Assembly (NCBI RefSeq): GCF_004011805.1
Contig: NZ_ML137196.1
Span: 752,154-816,153 of the forward strand
From: Piscinibacter defluvii
GTDB taxonomy: Bacteria > Pseudomonadota > Gammaproteobacteria > Burkholderiales > Burkholderiaceae_C
Direction of reading: 5' to 3'
Length of the DNA: 64,000 bases
How positions within the stretch are numbered: position 1 is the first letter of the stretch; each line of letters opens with the position of its first letter. The notes under the pieces are model-generated. The model searched no databases. It saw nothing but the letters and a program-made list of their open reading frames with translations, and was not told where the DNA came from. A program made the translations under genes and the position numbers. Positions 21,513-31,704 of this stretch are shown here, in pieces.

Positions 21513-23703
21513 CGGCCGCCCCGCGGCGGAGGCCCGCCCCTCTCACCTCGAACTGCACGGCCTCCAGCACCCGACCGCCCGCGCCGCGCAGCTCGAGCCG
21601 GTGCCGGCCGGGCCAGGGCGCCCACGGGAGCTTCTCGCCGCGGCCGAGCACCCTGCCGTCGAGCACCCAGGTGCCGGCCTCGCCCTCGAAGACGATCTGC
21701 TGCGCCCGCGGCGGGATGTCCGGGTCGAGCGCGAAGCGGCTGCCGTCGCGCGGGTTCAGGATGCCGAAGCGGCGCGGCGCGCCCATCGCCGCACCGGCGC
21801 GCCACACCGCCTGCTCGGTGCCGGCGACGAACAGTTCCTCGCGCGCTGCCTCGGCCGCGCCCTCGAATCGAACGGCCTGGCGCAGCACGCCGGCCGGGGC
21901 CACCGGCGGCTTCGACGGCCGGCCCGCATGCAGCTGCGTGACGAGCGCATGCCACAGCGGCGCCGCGCCGGACACGCCGCTGACCTCGTGCATCGCCGCG
22001 CCGCTGGCGTTGCCGACCCAGACGCCGACCGTGTAGCGCTCGGTGAAGCCGACGCACCAGTTGTCGCGCAGGTCCTTGCTGGTGCCGGTCTTCACCGCCG
22101 CGAAGCTGCGCGTGGCGAGCTGGCTGTCCAGGCCGAACGTGAGCGCGCGTGCGTTGTTGTCGGCCAGCACGTCGGTCACCAGGTGCACCGCAGCGGCGTC
22201 CGCCACGCGGCGTTTCGGCATGGGCTCGCCCGTGAGTGACGGTGCGCTCCAGACGCCGCCGTTGGCCAGCGCGCGATAGGCATTGGTGAGCGCGAGCAGC
22301 GTCACGTCCGCGCTGCCGAGCGCGAGCGCGTGGCCGTGGAAGCCGGCCGATTCGCCCGGCGCGAGGCCGAAGGCGACCAGGCGCTCGAACACCGCGTCCG
22401 GCCCGAGCATCGCGCCGACGCGCACGGCCGGCACGTTCAGGCTCGCGCCGAGCGCGGTGCGGGCACTGACCCAGCCCTTGAAGTCGCGGTCGTAGTTCTG
22501 CGGCAGGTACAGGCCGTGCGCGGTGCCGAGCTGCGCGGGGGAATCGTCCAGCAGGCTGGCCGGCGTGATCAGCCGCTTCTCGAACGCGAGTCCGTAGACG
22601 AACGGCTTGATGGTCGAGCCCGGCTGGCGCCGCGCGGTCACGCCGTCGACCTGCGCGGCGGCCGAGGTGGTGCCGTTGGCGCCGACCCAGGCGAGCACCG
22701 CGCCGCTGGCGTTGTCGAGCACCACCACCGCCCCGTCCTCCACCTGCCGGCCGCGCAGCTCGGCGAGCTGCGTGCGCAGCGCGGCGATCGCGAAGCGCTG
22801 CAGGCGCGCGTCGAGCGTGCTGCGCTGCTCGGCCGGGCCGGCCGGGTCGATCACCTTGCGCGCGACATGCGGCGCGAGCTGTTCGCCCAGCGGCATGCCA
22901 CCTGGCCGCGCCAGCGCGGTGAGGGCCAGCGCCTCGACGCCGGTGCAGCCGAGCCGCTGCGCGGTCAGCAGGCCGCAGGCGCGCTGTGCCACCTGCGCGG
23001 GCGGCGCATTCGGCGCGCGCACCAGCACGGCGGTGATGGCGGCCTCCTGCTCGTCCAGCCCGCTGGCGTGCTTGCCGAACAGGGTCTGCGAGAGCGCGCC
23101 GATGCCCACCAGTTCGCCGCGCAGCGGCACGCTGTTGAGATACGCCTCGAGGATCTCGCTCTTCTGCCACGCCCGCTCGAGCTGCAGCGCCGTGACGGCC
23201 TGGCCGATCTTCTGCGCCACGCTGCGCCCGCCCGCCGGCCGCGCCAGGCCGGCCTCGAGCAGGCCGGCGAGCTGCATCGTCAGGGTCGACGCGCCGCGTG
23301 TGCGGGTGTTCCACGTGTTGGCCCAGGCACTCGCGGCCACTGCACGCCAGTCGATGCCGCCGTGCTGCCAGAAGCGCCGGTCCTCGCTGAGCACGATGGC
23401 GTTGCGCAGGGCGGGCGACATGTGTTCCAGCGGCACCCAGGGCAGGCGGCGCACCGTGTCATCCACGCGCAGCGTCTGGATCGGCTCGCCGCGCCGGTCG
23501 AGCAAGGTGAGGTCGCTCGGCCGGTGCGCCGCGCGCACCTCGGCGAACGATGGTACGGCCCGGGCATCGACCGCCGCCGCACAGAGAACGACGGTTGCAC
23601 ACAACGCGTGCCAGCCAAGCAGTCGCCGCGGAGCCGGCTCGGCCGGTCCGCTGGCGGCGCCCCCTCGAGGGGGAGCGCCGCAGGCGCTGCGGGGGTGGGT
23701 CAA
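21463..23703 (-). CDS. pbpC: Penicillin-binding protein 1C (peptidoglycan glycosyltransferase/transpeptidase)
   Basis: The product is about 746 residues. After a signal or anchor segment (LLGWHALCATVVLCAAAVDARA) come a GT51 glycosyltransferase domain (VLSEDRRFWQHGGIDW, RGASTLTMQLAGLLE), a transpeptidase domain with active Ser in RQPGSTIKPFVYG and KTGTSKDLRDNW, and a C-terminal BiPBP_C domain (FGILNPRDGSRFALDP). PBP1C partners with the alpha-2-macroglobulin encoded immediately upstream. The likely start is TTG at 23703, overlapping that gene's stop (TTGA). The first about 21 codons are repeat-derived, so a later TTG near the signal core is possible. The 3' end overlaps the YvlD-like gene. Confidence 0.92.
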   Translation of the reverse strand: MTHPRSACGAPPRGGAASGPAEPAPRRLLGWHALCATVVLCAAAVDARAVPSFAEVRAAHRPSDLTLLDRRGEPIQTLRVDDTVRRLPWVPLEHMSPALRNAIVLSEDRRFWQHGGIDWRAVAASAWANTWNTRTRGASTLTMQLAGLLEAGLARPAGGRSVAQKIGQAVTALQLERAWQKSEILEAYLNSVPLRGELVGIGALSQTLFGKHASGLDEQEAAITAVLVRAPNAPPAQVAQRACGLLTAQRLGCTGVEALALTALARPGGMPLGEQLAPHVARKVIDPAGPAEQRSTLDARLQRFAIAALRTQLAELRGRQVEDGAVVVLDNASGAVLAWVGANGTTSAAAQVDGVTARRQPGSTIKPFVYGLAFEKRLITPASLLDDSPAQLGTAHGLYLPQNYDRDFKGWVSARTALGASLNVPAVRVGAMLGPDAVFERLVAFGLAPGESAGFHGHALALGSADVTLLALTNAYRALANGGVWSAPSLTGEPMPKRRVADAAAVHLVTDVLADNNARALTFGLDSQLATRSFAAVKTGTSKDLRDNWCVGFTERYTVGVWVGNASGAAMHEVSGVSGAAPLWHALVTQLHAGRPSKPPVAPAGVLRQAVRFEGAAEAAREELFVAGTEQAVWRAGAAMGAPRRFGILNPRDGSRFALDPDIPPRAQQIVFEGEAGTWVLDGRVLGRGEKLPWAPWPGRHRLELRGAGGRVLEAVQFEVRGAGLRRGAAASSPTSTGTSAPSPRR
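23641..23702 (-). repeat. Dispersed palindromic repeat, copy 3 (pbpC start)
   Basis: On the minus strand it begins TGACCCACCCCCGCAGCGCC, has an inner inverted repeat GCGCCTGCGGCGC and the core CCCCCTCGAGGGGG, then a CGGACCGGCCGAG tail. It is the most diverged in the first half but shares the CCCCC-core-GGGGG layout and the same orientation as the copies at 17826 and 50172. It overlaps the presumed first codons of pbpC. Confidence 0.65.
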
Positions 23704-26700
23704 TTCCCCACCTCCACCGGTGCATTGGGCAGCTCGCCGAAGGTCTCCGGCGCATACATCGCCTCGACCCGCGTGGGCGGCAGCGCGAAGCGGCCCGGGT
23801 TGTTGAGCCGCACGGTGTACTCGACCACATGCCGTCCGCGCGGCAGATGCTCGTAGTACGCGCGGAAGGCCTCGAAGCTGCGCTCCTCGAACGCTGCCCA
23901 GGCGACACCTTCCTTGCGCTCGTTGCGGGTGGCGATCTGCGAATCGCGCGCCAGGCCGGAGCCGAGCACGGTGGCGCCGCCGGGCACCGGATCGCTGAGC
24001 ACCACCCAGGTCATGTCGCCCTGGGCCTCGATCTCCAGGCGCACCCGCAGCACATCGCCCCGCGACCAGCCGGACGGGTTCTTCTGTTCGACGGCGCTGA
24101 CGCTGCGGGTGATCGTGTAGCCCGCACGCAGCGGCTCCTTCAACGGGATCGCGGCGAGCGATTGCACGCTGAGCCAGGGCTTGCCGGTGCCGTCGTGCGT
24201 GACCTTCAGGCTGCCCTCCCCTTCGGGCCACGGCACCGTGAACGTCCCGCCGCCGGCGTTGCGCGCCCAGTCGAGTGTCTGCGGCGCCGCACCCGTGCTC
24301 GCGCTGCTGCGCCCGCCCACCGGCTGGGATTCGAACCTGGCCGCGAACTTGTCCAGCGCCAGCCCACCCCACAGGTTGGCGGTGGTCGTGAGCCAGGCGC
24401 CGCGCTTCTGGCGCGCCAGGCTGCCCACCACCATGCGCGGCAGTTCCTCCTTCCAGGCCGGGTCGTCGATCACCGCGAGGATCAGCTTGGCGGCGTTGGC
24501 ATCGGCCGATTCCATCAACCACCACCAGAAGTCGTCGTCCTCGGTGGAGAAGCGCAGGGTCGTGCCGCCGTAGGTCAGGCGCGAGCGCAGGATCTGCTGC
24601 GCTTCGGCGAGGCGCTTGCCGCGCTCGGGAATCGCCTCGACACGCTGCAGGATGCGCAGCCAGTCGATCAGCGCCGCAGTGGGCCACACGTTGGGCGTGA
24701 GGTTGATCGAGCCCAGCATCTTCGGCTGCACCCGGCCATAGCGTGAGAGTGCCTCCAGCGCGGCGAGCTTGCGCACGTCGACATCGGGCCGCGGCGACCA
24801 GAAGCGCCGCTGGATGCGGCCCTCGACGAAGGCGGCGAGCCCTTCGAGCATCGCTTCGCGCGGGGCCTCGGGCAGCGCGAAGCCGGCCTCGTGCGTGGCG
24901 GCCAGCACATGGGCGGTGAGCCGGTCGCTGCCGCGGTTGCCGTCGTCGGCCCGCGGCGGAAAGTAGTTCGCGAGCCCGTCGCCGTCGAGGTAGGTCGGCA
25001 GCTCGTTGCTCACCTGGGCCCACAGCGCCGCATCTCTCAGGCCGACCGCCTTGGAGGTCTTCTGTTCCAGGCAGATGAACGGGTAGGTCTCGAAGAAGCG
25101 CCGCACGCCGGGCAGCGCGCCGCTCAGCCTGGGCTGAAGCCCGACCACCAGGCCGCCGCGCTTCGGCCCGCTGGACGGCAGCGCATCGGCCGGCACGGCC
25201 ACCGGCAGGCTGGTGCTGCCGTCGAGCTGCTGCAGCGTCGCCTGCAGCACCCGCAGCGGCACCGCGCTCGTGACCAGCTGCGTCAGCTTGAGCCGGTCCT
25301 TCGCGCTGCCGCCGACCTCCTCGGCCGCCGCCTCCCAGGCGATGCTGAAGGCCTCCGCCGGCACGTCCACCGGCCAGCGGATCTCCTGCGCCGCGCCGGC
25401 CGCGAGGCTCAGCTCCTGCGGCGGGAAGGCGAGCGGCGTGCGGCTGATCTGCTCGCCCGCGTTCACCGTGCCGGCGAGTGTGGCGCGCAGCGTCATGGCT
25501 CGCGTGGTGGTATTGCGCAGGGTCAGCATCGCGGCGAAGCGGTCGCCCTCGCGCACCAGCGGCGGCAGGCCGGAGAGCACCTGCAGGTCCTGCGTCACGC
25601 GCACACGCGTGAAGCCGCTGCCGAACTGCTGCACGCCGGCATCGGCCACCGCGACGAGGCGGAAGCTGGTCAGCGAGTCGTTCAGCGGCACCTCGATCAG
25701 GGCCTCGCCGTTCGCATCGAGCGGCACGTTCGGCTTCCACAGCAGCAGGGTGTCGAACAGCTCGCGCGCGCCGCCGCGCCCGCCGCCACCGCCCGCGGCC
25801 ACCGCCTTGCGGCCGTAGTGGCGCCTGCCGATGATCTCGCTCTGCCCGGTCGAGGTGGCCACGCCCCAGGCACGCTGGCGCAGCATGGCGGAGAGCAGGT
25901 CCCAGCTGGTGTTCTCGCGCAGGGCGAGCAGGCCTTCGTCCACCGCGGCGAACGCGAGCTCGGCACCGGCCAGCGGCCGGCCGCCCTGCGTGACCTTCAC
26001 GCGCGCCTTCACGGTGCCGCGCACCGTGTACTGCGGCTGGTCGGCCGTCACCGCCACCTGCAGCTCGTGCGCGGCCAGGCCCACCCTGAGCTGCGCCACG
26101 CCGAGCTTGAAGGCCGGCTTAGAGAGGTCGACCATCGCCGTGGGCGCCTGGTAGGCAGGCCCCTCGTCGCGCCAGGCGCGCCACCAGTCGAGCGGCGCGC
26201 GCCAGCCCCAGCGGAAGAACGAGTACCACGGCACCTCGCGGATGCGCCCGCGCAGCGCCAGCACGCTGACGTAGACGTTCGGCGCCCAGGCCGGGTCGAT
26301 CTTCAGCTCGATCGTCGGGTCGTCGCCGCGCACGGTGACGACGCGGCTCTCGATCACGCCCTCGCGCTCGATGGCCACCAGCGCGGTCGCCTCGCGGAAC
26401 GGCATGCGCAGCTGGAGCTTCGCGGTCTCGCCGGGTTCGTAGCGCTTCTTCTCGGGCAGCAGGTCGATGCGGTCGTCGTTGTCCTGCGCGAACCAGAGCT
26501 CGCCCTGGCGCGTGACCCAGACGCTCGTGGCGGCCTGGGCGGCCCGGCCCTGCGCATCCCTGGCCTGCACGATCAGCTCCACCTGGCCGGCGCTCTCGAG
26601 CTTCGCCTCGCAGCGCAGCAGGCCGCGCTCGTCGGTCTTGCCGCTGCACAGGGTGCCGAGCTCCTGCACCTCGGTGCGGTTGTCGTAGGCGTAGAAGCCG

Positions 26701-29522
26701 CCGACCAGGCGCTTGCGCGTGCTGATGATCTGGGCCAGCCGGCCGCGCACCTCGAGCTGCTGGCCGGCGAGCGGCTTCCCCGCCGTATCGAGCGCGACGG
26801 CGGTGAAGCGCGCAGCGCCCCGCTCGCTGGCCCACGAGGCTGCCTGGATGCCCGGCACCACCGCCGCCGGCCACAGCGGCACGGTGGCGCCGAGGGTCTG
26901 CGCCTCGCCGTTCGGATCGTTGTAGGTCAGCTCGGTGACCAGCTCGCTCGGGCGCGTCACGGCCGGCAGGTCCTTCAGCACGATGGCGACGGCGCCCTGC
27001 GCATCGGTGGCGAGCGCGAGCTTGTCGGCCACGATGCGGCCGCGGGCGCCGGCGTTGTCGTCCGGATCGGCCTCCATGCGGGCGAGGTCACGCGGCGGTG
27101 CGAACGAGAACTCGTCGTAGCCGGCCGGCGCCGCGTCCCGCGGGCGCTGCAGCGCGCTCACCTTCACCGGCGCGCCGGCCATGGCGCCGCCGCTCATGTG
27201 GTTGAGCTGGCCGGCCAGGGTGAGGGTGGCCGGCGCGACGGCCGCGTCCTTGGGCGGCACGAGACGCGCATCGACCAGCGGCACGCGGAACTCCTCGACG
27301 CGGAAGTCGCCGCTTTCCCAGCGGCGCGGCCGATCCTCGTGGGCGCGGCTGTCCTCCAGCACGATGCGGTAGCTGCCGAGCCGGGCGGCGGCCGGGATGT
27401 TCCAGCTCGACACCGCGCTGCGTGCGCCGGCCTTCCAGGCCAGTGGCTGCACGAATTCCTGGCCGCTGCCCTCGTGGACGATCTTCACGCGGTCGGGCAG
27501 GCTGTCGGCCTTGGGCAGGGCCAGGCCGGACGACGTCTCGACGCGCACGAAGTGCTTCATCGAGACCGTCTCGCCGGCGCGCAGCAGGCTGCGGTCGAGC
27601 ACGCTGTGCACGCGCAGGTCCGGCTCCGGGCCCTGCGCCACCGGCAGGTTGAAGCGCCAGGGCTCGATGCCCTGCTGCCAGCTGCCGAACACGAAGGCCA
27701 GGTCGGTGACGCCCTGCGCATCGGTGTGGCGCGCGCTGACGAACAGGCCCTCGTCGGCGATGCAGCCTTCGACCGAGACCTCGAAGCCCTGCGGCGCGCG
27801 CGCCAGGCCGTCGGCACCGGTGCGGCCGCTCCACAGCTTCTCGCCGCGGCAATCGCGGATCGTCACCTCGGCACCGGCCACCGGCTTGCCGCGGTCCAGC
27901 GAGGTCACCCACACCACGGTGTTCTCGCGCCCCTGCTTCAGGTGCACGCCGAGGTTGGTGACCAGCACGCCGGTGCGCACGAACATCGGCGCGGCCTTGT
28001 CGAGCAGCGATTCCCCCAGGCGCCGCGACTCGACCTCGACCACGTGGTAACCCGGCTCGGGCAGCGGGATGCCCACCACCTCGAACGGGCGCGGGTCGCC
28101 GCCGGCGAGCTGCGGCAGCTCGAGGCGGCGGGCCTGCGTGTCCGTGCCGAGCAGGGCCAGCTCGCGCGTGGCCACGTAGCGCTCGACCTTTCGCCGCACC
28201 GGCTTGCCCTTGGCGTTGGTCTCCTCCACGGTCTCGAACCAATCGCGTTCGGGCAGCCCGGCCTCGCGGGCGCTCAGCTGCGTCTCGTGGTAGCGGCGCA
28301 CCCGGCCGAGCCAGGCCAGGATGTCCTCGTCGCGGGTCAGGCGCCGGGCCCGCACCTGGCCGAGCGGGGCGCCGGGGCGCAGGTCGCCCTGCACGTGGCG
28401 CAGGGTGATGGGCAGCACCGGGTCGGCCCGCTCGATCACGCCGAAGGGCGCCGCGGCGAACTTGGCGATCGGCGGCGCGGCACCGGTGGCCACCGCGAGC
28501 GGAAAGCTCGCGGCGTTGGCGAGGGCGCGGCCGCTCGCGTCCTTCAGGCCGGCCGGCAGCTCGATGCGGAAGCGCGCGTTCTCGGCCTGGGGCACCGGGA
28601 ACTGCACTTCCGACACCTCGGCCGCCTTGTCGTCCCGGTCGAACGTCGGCGCGACCGCCGCCCCGCCCGCGGGCACCAGGCGCACCTGCTGCGCCTGCGC
28701 CCGCGGCACCGGGGCCGAGAAGCGCACGACCAGCGGACGGATCGGCAGGCAGGGCGCCTCGGCACGCTCGCGCTCGCAGCTGAACTCGGCGGTGAACCGG
28801 GCGCGCACGGTGTAGCCGAAGCGCTGTTCGACGCTGGTCAGCACCTTCGGATTCAGCTGCGCCGCGATGCCCCTGCCCCACACCAGGCGCATCCGCGCCT
28901 CGGGCGGCAGCGGGCGCTGGCAGGTGACGAGCAGGGCCCGCTCGGCCGCCTTGGCGTCGAGCCGGCGCGACTTCAGCACGGCCTCGCGCTCGGCGCCGCC
29001 GACGATGCGCAGCGGCACCCGTTCGCCGATGCCCTCGACCTCGCACCAGGCATGGGCGGCCACGCTCTCGGCCACGGCCGGGCCGTTCAGGCGCAGCAGC
29101 ACATGCTGGTCCTCCTCGATGGTCGCGCCCGCGTAGGGGTCGGTGACGATCACCGCCGGCCCGCCGGTGGAGAACACGAACTCGCTCGCGCCACTCAGGC
29201 TGCCGGTCAGCGGCTTCCAGCCGCTGCGCAGCCGGACCGTGCAGCGCGCGCCCGGCGGCAGCGGCTCGGCGAAGTCGTAGAGCCACTGCCGATCGTTGGC
29301 CCAGCGGCCGCTGCCGGGATACACCGCACCCTGGCAGGCGATGGTCATCGGGTCGGCCTGGCGCAGGTCGCCCAGCGGCACCACCGCCTCGCTGAAGCGC
29401 ACCGCCACCTGGCGCACCTGGGCCACCTCGCCCTGCGGGCTGGCCGCGACGATCGTGGCCGCGTGCACGAGCGGGGCGGCACACAGGGCCGCGACCCACC
29501 CGATCCGAATCGAACGCCGCAT
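23700..29522 (-). CDS. yfhM: Bacterial alpha-2-macroglobulin (YfhM-type)
   Basis: This 1940-residue periplasmic protein traps proteases. It starts with a signal peptide (WVAALCAAPLVHA), without a proper lipobox, unlike the lipoprotein form in E. coli. MG-type beta domains with LVRTGVLVTNLGVHLK and VWVTSLDRGKPVAGAEVTI follow, then a bait region and the thioester motif CLEQ at Cys1484 (YPFICLEQKTSKAV). The thioester-domain alpha-helical barrel and a C-terminal receptor-binding-like domain end at PNAPVEVGN. The stop overlaps the TTG of pbpC, the classic partner that repairs the wall while A2M guards the breached envelope. A conserved cysteine and glutamine indicate an active thioester. Confidence 0.95.
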   Translation of the reverse strand: MRRSIRIGWVAALCAAPLVHAATIVAASPQGEVAQVRQVAVRFSEAVVPLGDLRQADPMTIACQGAVYPGSGRWANDRQWLYDFAEPLPPGARCTVRLRSGWKPLTGSLSGASEFVFSTGGPAVIVTDPYAGATIEEDQHVLLRLNGPAVAESVAAHAWCEVEGIGERVPLRIVGGAEREAVLKSRRLDAKAAERALLVTCQRPLPPEARMRLVWGRGIAAQLNPKVLTSVEQRFGYTVRARFTAEFSCERERAEAPCLPIRPLVVRFSAPVPRAQAQQVRLVPAGGAAVAPTFDRDDKAAEVSEVQFPVPQAENARFRIELPAGLKDASGRALANAASFPLAVATGAAPPIAKFAAAPFGVIERADPVLPITLRHVQGDLRPGAPLGQVRARRLTRDEDILAWLGRVRRYHETQLSAREAGLPERDWFETVEETNAKGKPVRRKVERYVATRELALLGTDTQARRLELPQLAGGDPRPFEVVGIPLPEPGYHVVEVESRRLGESLLDKAAPMFVRTGVLVTNLGVHLKQGRENTVVWVTSLDRGKPVAGAEVTIRDCRGEKLWSGRTGADGLARAPQGFEVSVEGCIADEGLFVSARHTDAQGVTDLAFVFGSWQQGIEPWRFNLPVAQGPEPDLRVHSVLDRSLLRAGETVSMKHFVRVETSSGLALPKADSLPDRVKIVHEGSGQEFVQPLAWKAGARSAVSSWNIPAAARLGSYRIVLEDSRAHEDRPRRWESGDFRVEEFRVPLVDARLVPPKDAAVAPATLTLAGQLNHMSGGAMAGAPVKVSALQRPRDAAPAGYDEFSFAPPRDLARMEADPDDNAGARGRIVADKLALATDAQGAVAIVLKDLPAVTRPSELVTELTYNDPNGEAQTLGATVPLWPAAVVPGIQAASWASERGAARFTAVALDTAGKPLAGQQLEVRGRLAQIISTRKRLVGGFYAYDNRTEVQELGTLCSGKTDERGLLRCEAKLESAGQVELIVQARDAQGRAAQAATSVWVTRQGELWFAQDNDDRIDLLPEKKRYEPGETAKLQLRMPFREATALVAIEREGVIESRVVTVRGDDPTIELKIDPAWAPNVYVSVLALRGRIREVPWYSFFRWGWRAPLDWWRAWRDEGPAYQAPTAMVDLSKPAFKLGVAQLRVGLAAHELQVAVTADQPQYTVRGTVKARVKVTQGGRPLAGAELAFAAVDEGLLALRENTSWDLLSAMLRQRAWGVATSTGQSEIIGRRHYGRKAVAAGGGGGRGGARELFDTLLLWKPNVPLDANGEALIEVPLNDSLTSFRLVAVADAGVQQFGSGFTRVRVTQDLQVLSGLPPLVREGDRFAAMLTLRNTTTRAMTLRATLAGTVNAGEQISRTPLAFPPQELSLAAGAAQEIRWPVDVPAEAFSIAWEAAAEEVGGSAKDRLKLTQLVTSAVPLRVLQATLQQLDGSTSLPVAVPADALPSSGPKRGGLVVGLQPRLSGALPGVRRFFETYPFICLEQKTSKAVGLRDAALWAQVSNELPTYLDGDGLANYFPPRADDGNRGSDRLTAHVLAATHEAGFALPEAPREAMLEGLAAFVEGRIQRRFWSPRPDVDVRKLAALEALSRYGRVQPKMLGSINLTPNVWPTAALIDWLRILQRVEAIPERGKRLAEAQQILRSRLTYGGTTLRFSTEDDDFWWWLMESADANAAKLILAVIDDPAWKEELPRMVVGSLARQKRGAWLTTTANLWGGLALDKFAARFESQPVGGRSSASTGAAPQTLDWARNAGGGTFTVPWPEGEGSLKVTHDGTGKPWLSVQSLAAIPLKEPLRAGYTITRSVSAVEQKNPSGWSRGDVLRVRLEIEAQGDMTWVVLSDPVPGGATVLGSGLARDSQIATRNERKEGVAWAAFEERSFEAFRAYYEHLPRGRHVVEYTVRLNNPGRFALPPTRVEAMYAPETFGELPNAPVEVGN

Positions 29523-29564
29523 GGAGCACTCCGCGCTGGAACTGCGCGCGAGTCTAGGGCTTGC

Positions 29565-31151
29565 TCACTGCGGCGGCGGCCGCCCCTGCTCGATCGCGAG
29601 CGCGCGCAGCTGCGCCTGCACGTCGCGCACGCGCGCATCGATCACCGACGCCTCGATGAAGTCCGCCGGCCGGTTGCCGCCGCCGCGCGCCAGGCGCTGG
29701 CCGGCGCGCCAGCGGTCGAGCGCGCCGGGCAGGTCGCCCAGCGCGTACTGCGCTTCGCCCTCGGCACGCAGCGCGCGCAACGGCTGGTCGAGCCGTCCCC
29801 ACAGGCGCGACAGCAGGGTCCACGAGGTGGCGTCGCCCGGCTGGCCGGCCACGCGTGTCTGCAATTCGTCGGCGCTGCGCTTGACGGCCGGGTCGTCGGC
29901 GGGCAGCGCCAGGGCCACCTCGGCCAGCGCGAGCGCGCCGGCACGCGATCCGTCGCCGGTGTAGGGCGCGAGCGTGGCCAGCGCCGCGCGCGCGTCGCCG
30001 CGGCCGAGCTGCAGCTGGGCGCGCAGGAAGGCGAGCTGGCGCTGCGCACGCGGCTCCTGGCGCGGGCTGTTGGCCAGCACCGCCTCGGCGCGGCCGAGCG
30101 CCGTGTCGACCCGCGCCGGCTCCTTCAGCAGCAGCGAGGCCAGCGCGCTGGCGTAGTGGTCGGCCAGGCGCTGCGCGGGGCTCGCGTCGGCACGCGGCGC
30201 CTCGAGCGACTGGGCGCGGCGCAGTGCGTCGACCCGCATGTCCATCAGCACCTGGGCGCGTGCCTGCGCCAGCGCATGCTCGAGCAGGTTGCCGGTGCCG
30301 GGCAGGCGGTCGAGCGCGCCGGCCGCCTCGGTGCCCATGCGGGCGCGCGCCTCGCCGATGCGCTCGCTGGTCAGCGGGTGGGTGCGCAGGTAGGGGTAGC
30401 TGCCGTTGTCGTTCAGGCGCGCGGCATGGTCGAGCTTCTCGAACATCGCGGCCATGCCCCAGGGCGCGAAGCCGGCGCCGGTCATCACCTGGAAGCCGAT
30501 GCGGTCGGCCTCGCGCTCCATGTCGCGCGAGAAGTTGAGCTGGCCCTGGATCGCCGCCGCCTGGCCGCCCATGATCGCCGCGTTGGCGCCGTCGGTGTTG
30601 CGCGAGCGGGCCGCGGCGATCACGCCGATGATCATCGCCGCGAGGCCGATGAGCGACTGGCGCTTGCTGTTGGTGATGCTGCGCGCGATGTGGCGCTGCG
30701 TGACGTGCGTGAGCTCGTGCGCCAGCACCGAGGCCAGCTCGTCGCGCGTGGCGGTGATGGCGATCAGCCCCAGGTGCACGCCGACATAGCCGCCGGGCAG
30801 CGCGAAGGCGTTGACGCTGCGGTCGCGCACCAGGAAGGCCTCCCAGGCGAAGCGCGGGTCGATGTCGGGCGTGATGCTGCCGTTGGCGCGCGCCTGCGCG
30901 ACCAGCGGCGACCACAGCGTGCGCAGGTACTCGAGCAGCAGCGGGTCGTCGAGGTAGTCCGGGTCGCGCCGGATCTCGCGCATGATCTGCTCGCCCACGC
31001 GGCGCTCGGTCGAGACGGCAAAGTCCTCGTTGGCCGAGTCGCCGAGCGCGGGCAGGTTGACCTGCGCGTGCGCGGGCCACGAGGTGGCCAGCAGCGCGGC
31101 CGCGCAGGCGGCCACGACGCGGCGGCGGAAGCGGGAGGCGGCAGGGGTCAA
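29565..31151 (-). CDS. Periplasmic M48 metalloprotease with TPR repeats (BepA/YfgC-like)
   Basis: The 528-residue product has a signal peptide ([19 protein letters not shown]), the M48 zinc motif HELTH at His145-His149 ([16 protein letters not shown]), and the third ligand Glu214 in [24 protein letters not shown] lies before it, and the C-terminal half is TPR-like helices. BepA proteins assist or degrade outer-membrane proteins such as LptD. No ATG lies between the divergent moaC promoter and the signal core. A TTG at 31151 gives a normal signal peptide and is chosen with moderate certainty. The gene is divergent from moaC. Confidence 0.9.
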   Translation of the reverse strand: MTPAASRFRRRVVAACAAALLATSWPAHAQVNLPALGDSANEDFAVSTERRVGEQIMREIRRDPDYLDDPLLLEYLRTLWSPLVAQARANGSITPDIDPRFAWEAFLVRDRSVNAFALPGGYVGVHLGLIAITATRDELASVLAHELTHVTQRHIARSITNSKRQSLIGLAAMIIGVIAAARSRNTDGANAAIMGGQAAAIQGQLNFSRDMEREADRIGFQVMTGAGFAPWGMAAMFEKLDHAARLNDNGSYPYLRTHPLTSERIGEARARMGTEAAGALDRLPGTGNLLEHALAQARAQVLMDMRVDALRRAQSLEAPRADASPAQRLADHYASALASLLLKEPARVDTALGRAEAVLANSPRQEPRAQRQLAFLRAQLQLGRGDARAALATLAPYTGDGSRAGALALAEVALALPADDPAVKRSADELQTRVAGQPGDATSWTLLSRLWGRLDQPLRALRAEGEAQYALGDLPGALDRWRAGQRLARGGGNRPADFIEASVIDARVRDVQAQLRALAIEQGRPPPQ

Positions 31152-31178
31152 ACCAGGCGTGCGGCGTGAACGGCTGGC

Positions 31179-31184
31179 TATGAT
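31179..31184 (+). promoter_or_regulatory. -10 box candidate for moaC
   Basis: TATGAT at 31179-31184 would place the transcription start about 22 bases before the moaC ATG. No convincing -35 is present, so this is a tentative call in the 60-base divergent gap. Confidence 0.35.
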
Positions 31185-31212
31185 GCGCCGGATTCGTTTC
31201 CCACGTGTTTCC

Positions 31213-31704
31213 ATGTCCAACCCCAGCCCGCTGACCCATTTTGATGCCCAGGGCCAGGCGCACATGGTGGACGTCTCGGCCAAGGCCGAGACGCACCGCA
31301 TCGCACGCGCCACCGGCACGATCCGCATGCAGCCTGCGACGCTCGCGCTGATCGCCTCGGGCAGCGCGAAGAAGGGCGACGTGATCGGCGTGGCGCGCAT
31401 CGCCGCCATCCAGGCGGCCAAGCGCACCAGCGAACTGGTGCCGCTGTGCCACCCGCTGCCGATCACCCGCGTCGCGGTCGAGTTCGTGCTCGACGAGGCG
31501 GCCAGCGCCGTGCACTGCACGGCGCAGGTGGAGACACTCGGCCGCACCGGTGTCGAGATGGAGGCGCTGACGGCCGTGCAGGTGGGCCTGCTGACCGTCT
31601 ACGACATGTGCAAGGCGGCCGATCGCGGCATGGTGATGGACGGCATCCGCGTGCTCGAGAAACACGGCGGCAAGAGCGGCGACTGGGTGGCCGCGGCTAC
31701 TTGA
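31213..31704 (+). CDS. moaC: Cyclic pyranopterin monophosphate synthase MoaC
   Basis: MoaC converts 3',8-cH2GTP to cyclic pyranopterin monophosphate in molybdenum-cofactor synthesis. The 163-residue protein has [39 protein letters not shown], the [17 protein letters not shown] segment and the catalytic region [17 protein letters not shown]. The family is about 160 residues long, which agrees with the ATG at 31213. No other mo- genes are nearby. Its 3' end overlaps the convergent ligase gene by 8 bases. Confidence 0.97.
   Translation: MSNPSPLTHFDAQGQAHMVDVSAKAETHRIARATGTIRMQPATLALIASGSAKKGDVIGVARIAAIQAAKRTSELVPLCHPLPITRVAVEFVLDEAASAVHCTAQVETLGRTGVEMEALTAVQVGLLTVYDMCKAADRGMVMDGIRVLEKHGGKSGDWVAAAT

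Noticed and set aside
24324-24340. tRNA T-loop-like sequence GGTTCGAATCCCAG on the minus strand
   Set aside because: It lies inside the alpha-2-macroglobulin coding frame and no acceptor, D or anticodon stems can be formed around it.
24891-31169. Open frame of about 2,090 codons on the plus strand
   Set aside because: It is antisense to the A2M and M48 genes, consists of Arg/Ala/His/Gly-rich shadow sequence typical of GC-rich DNA, and shows no domain.
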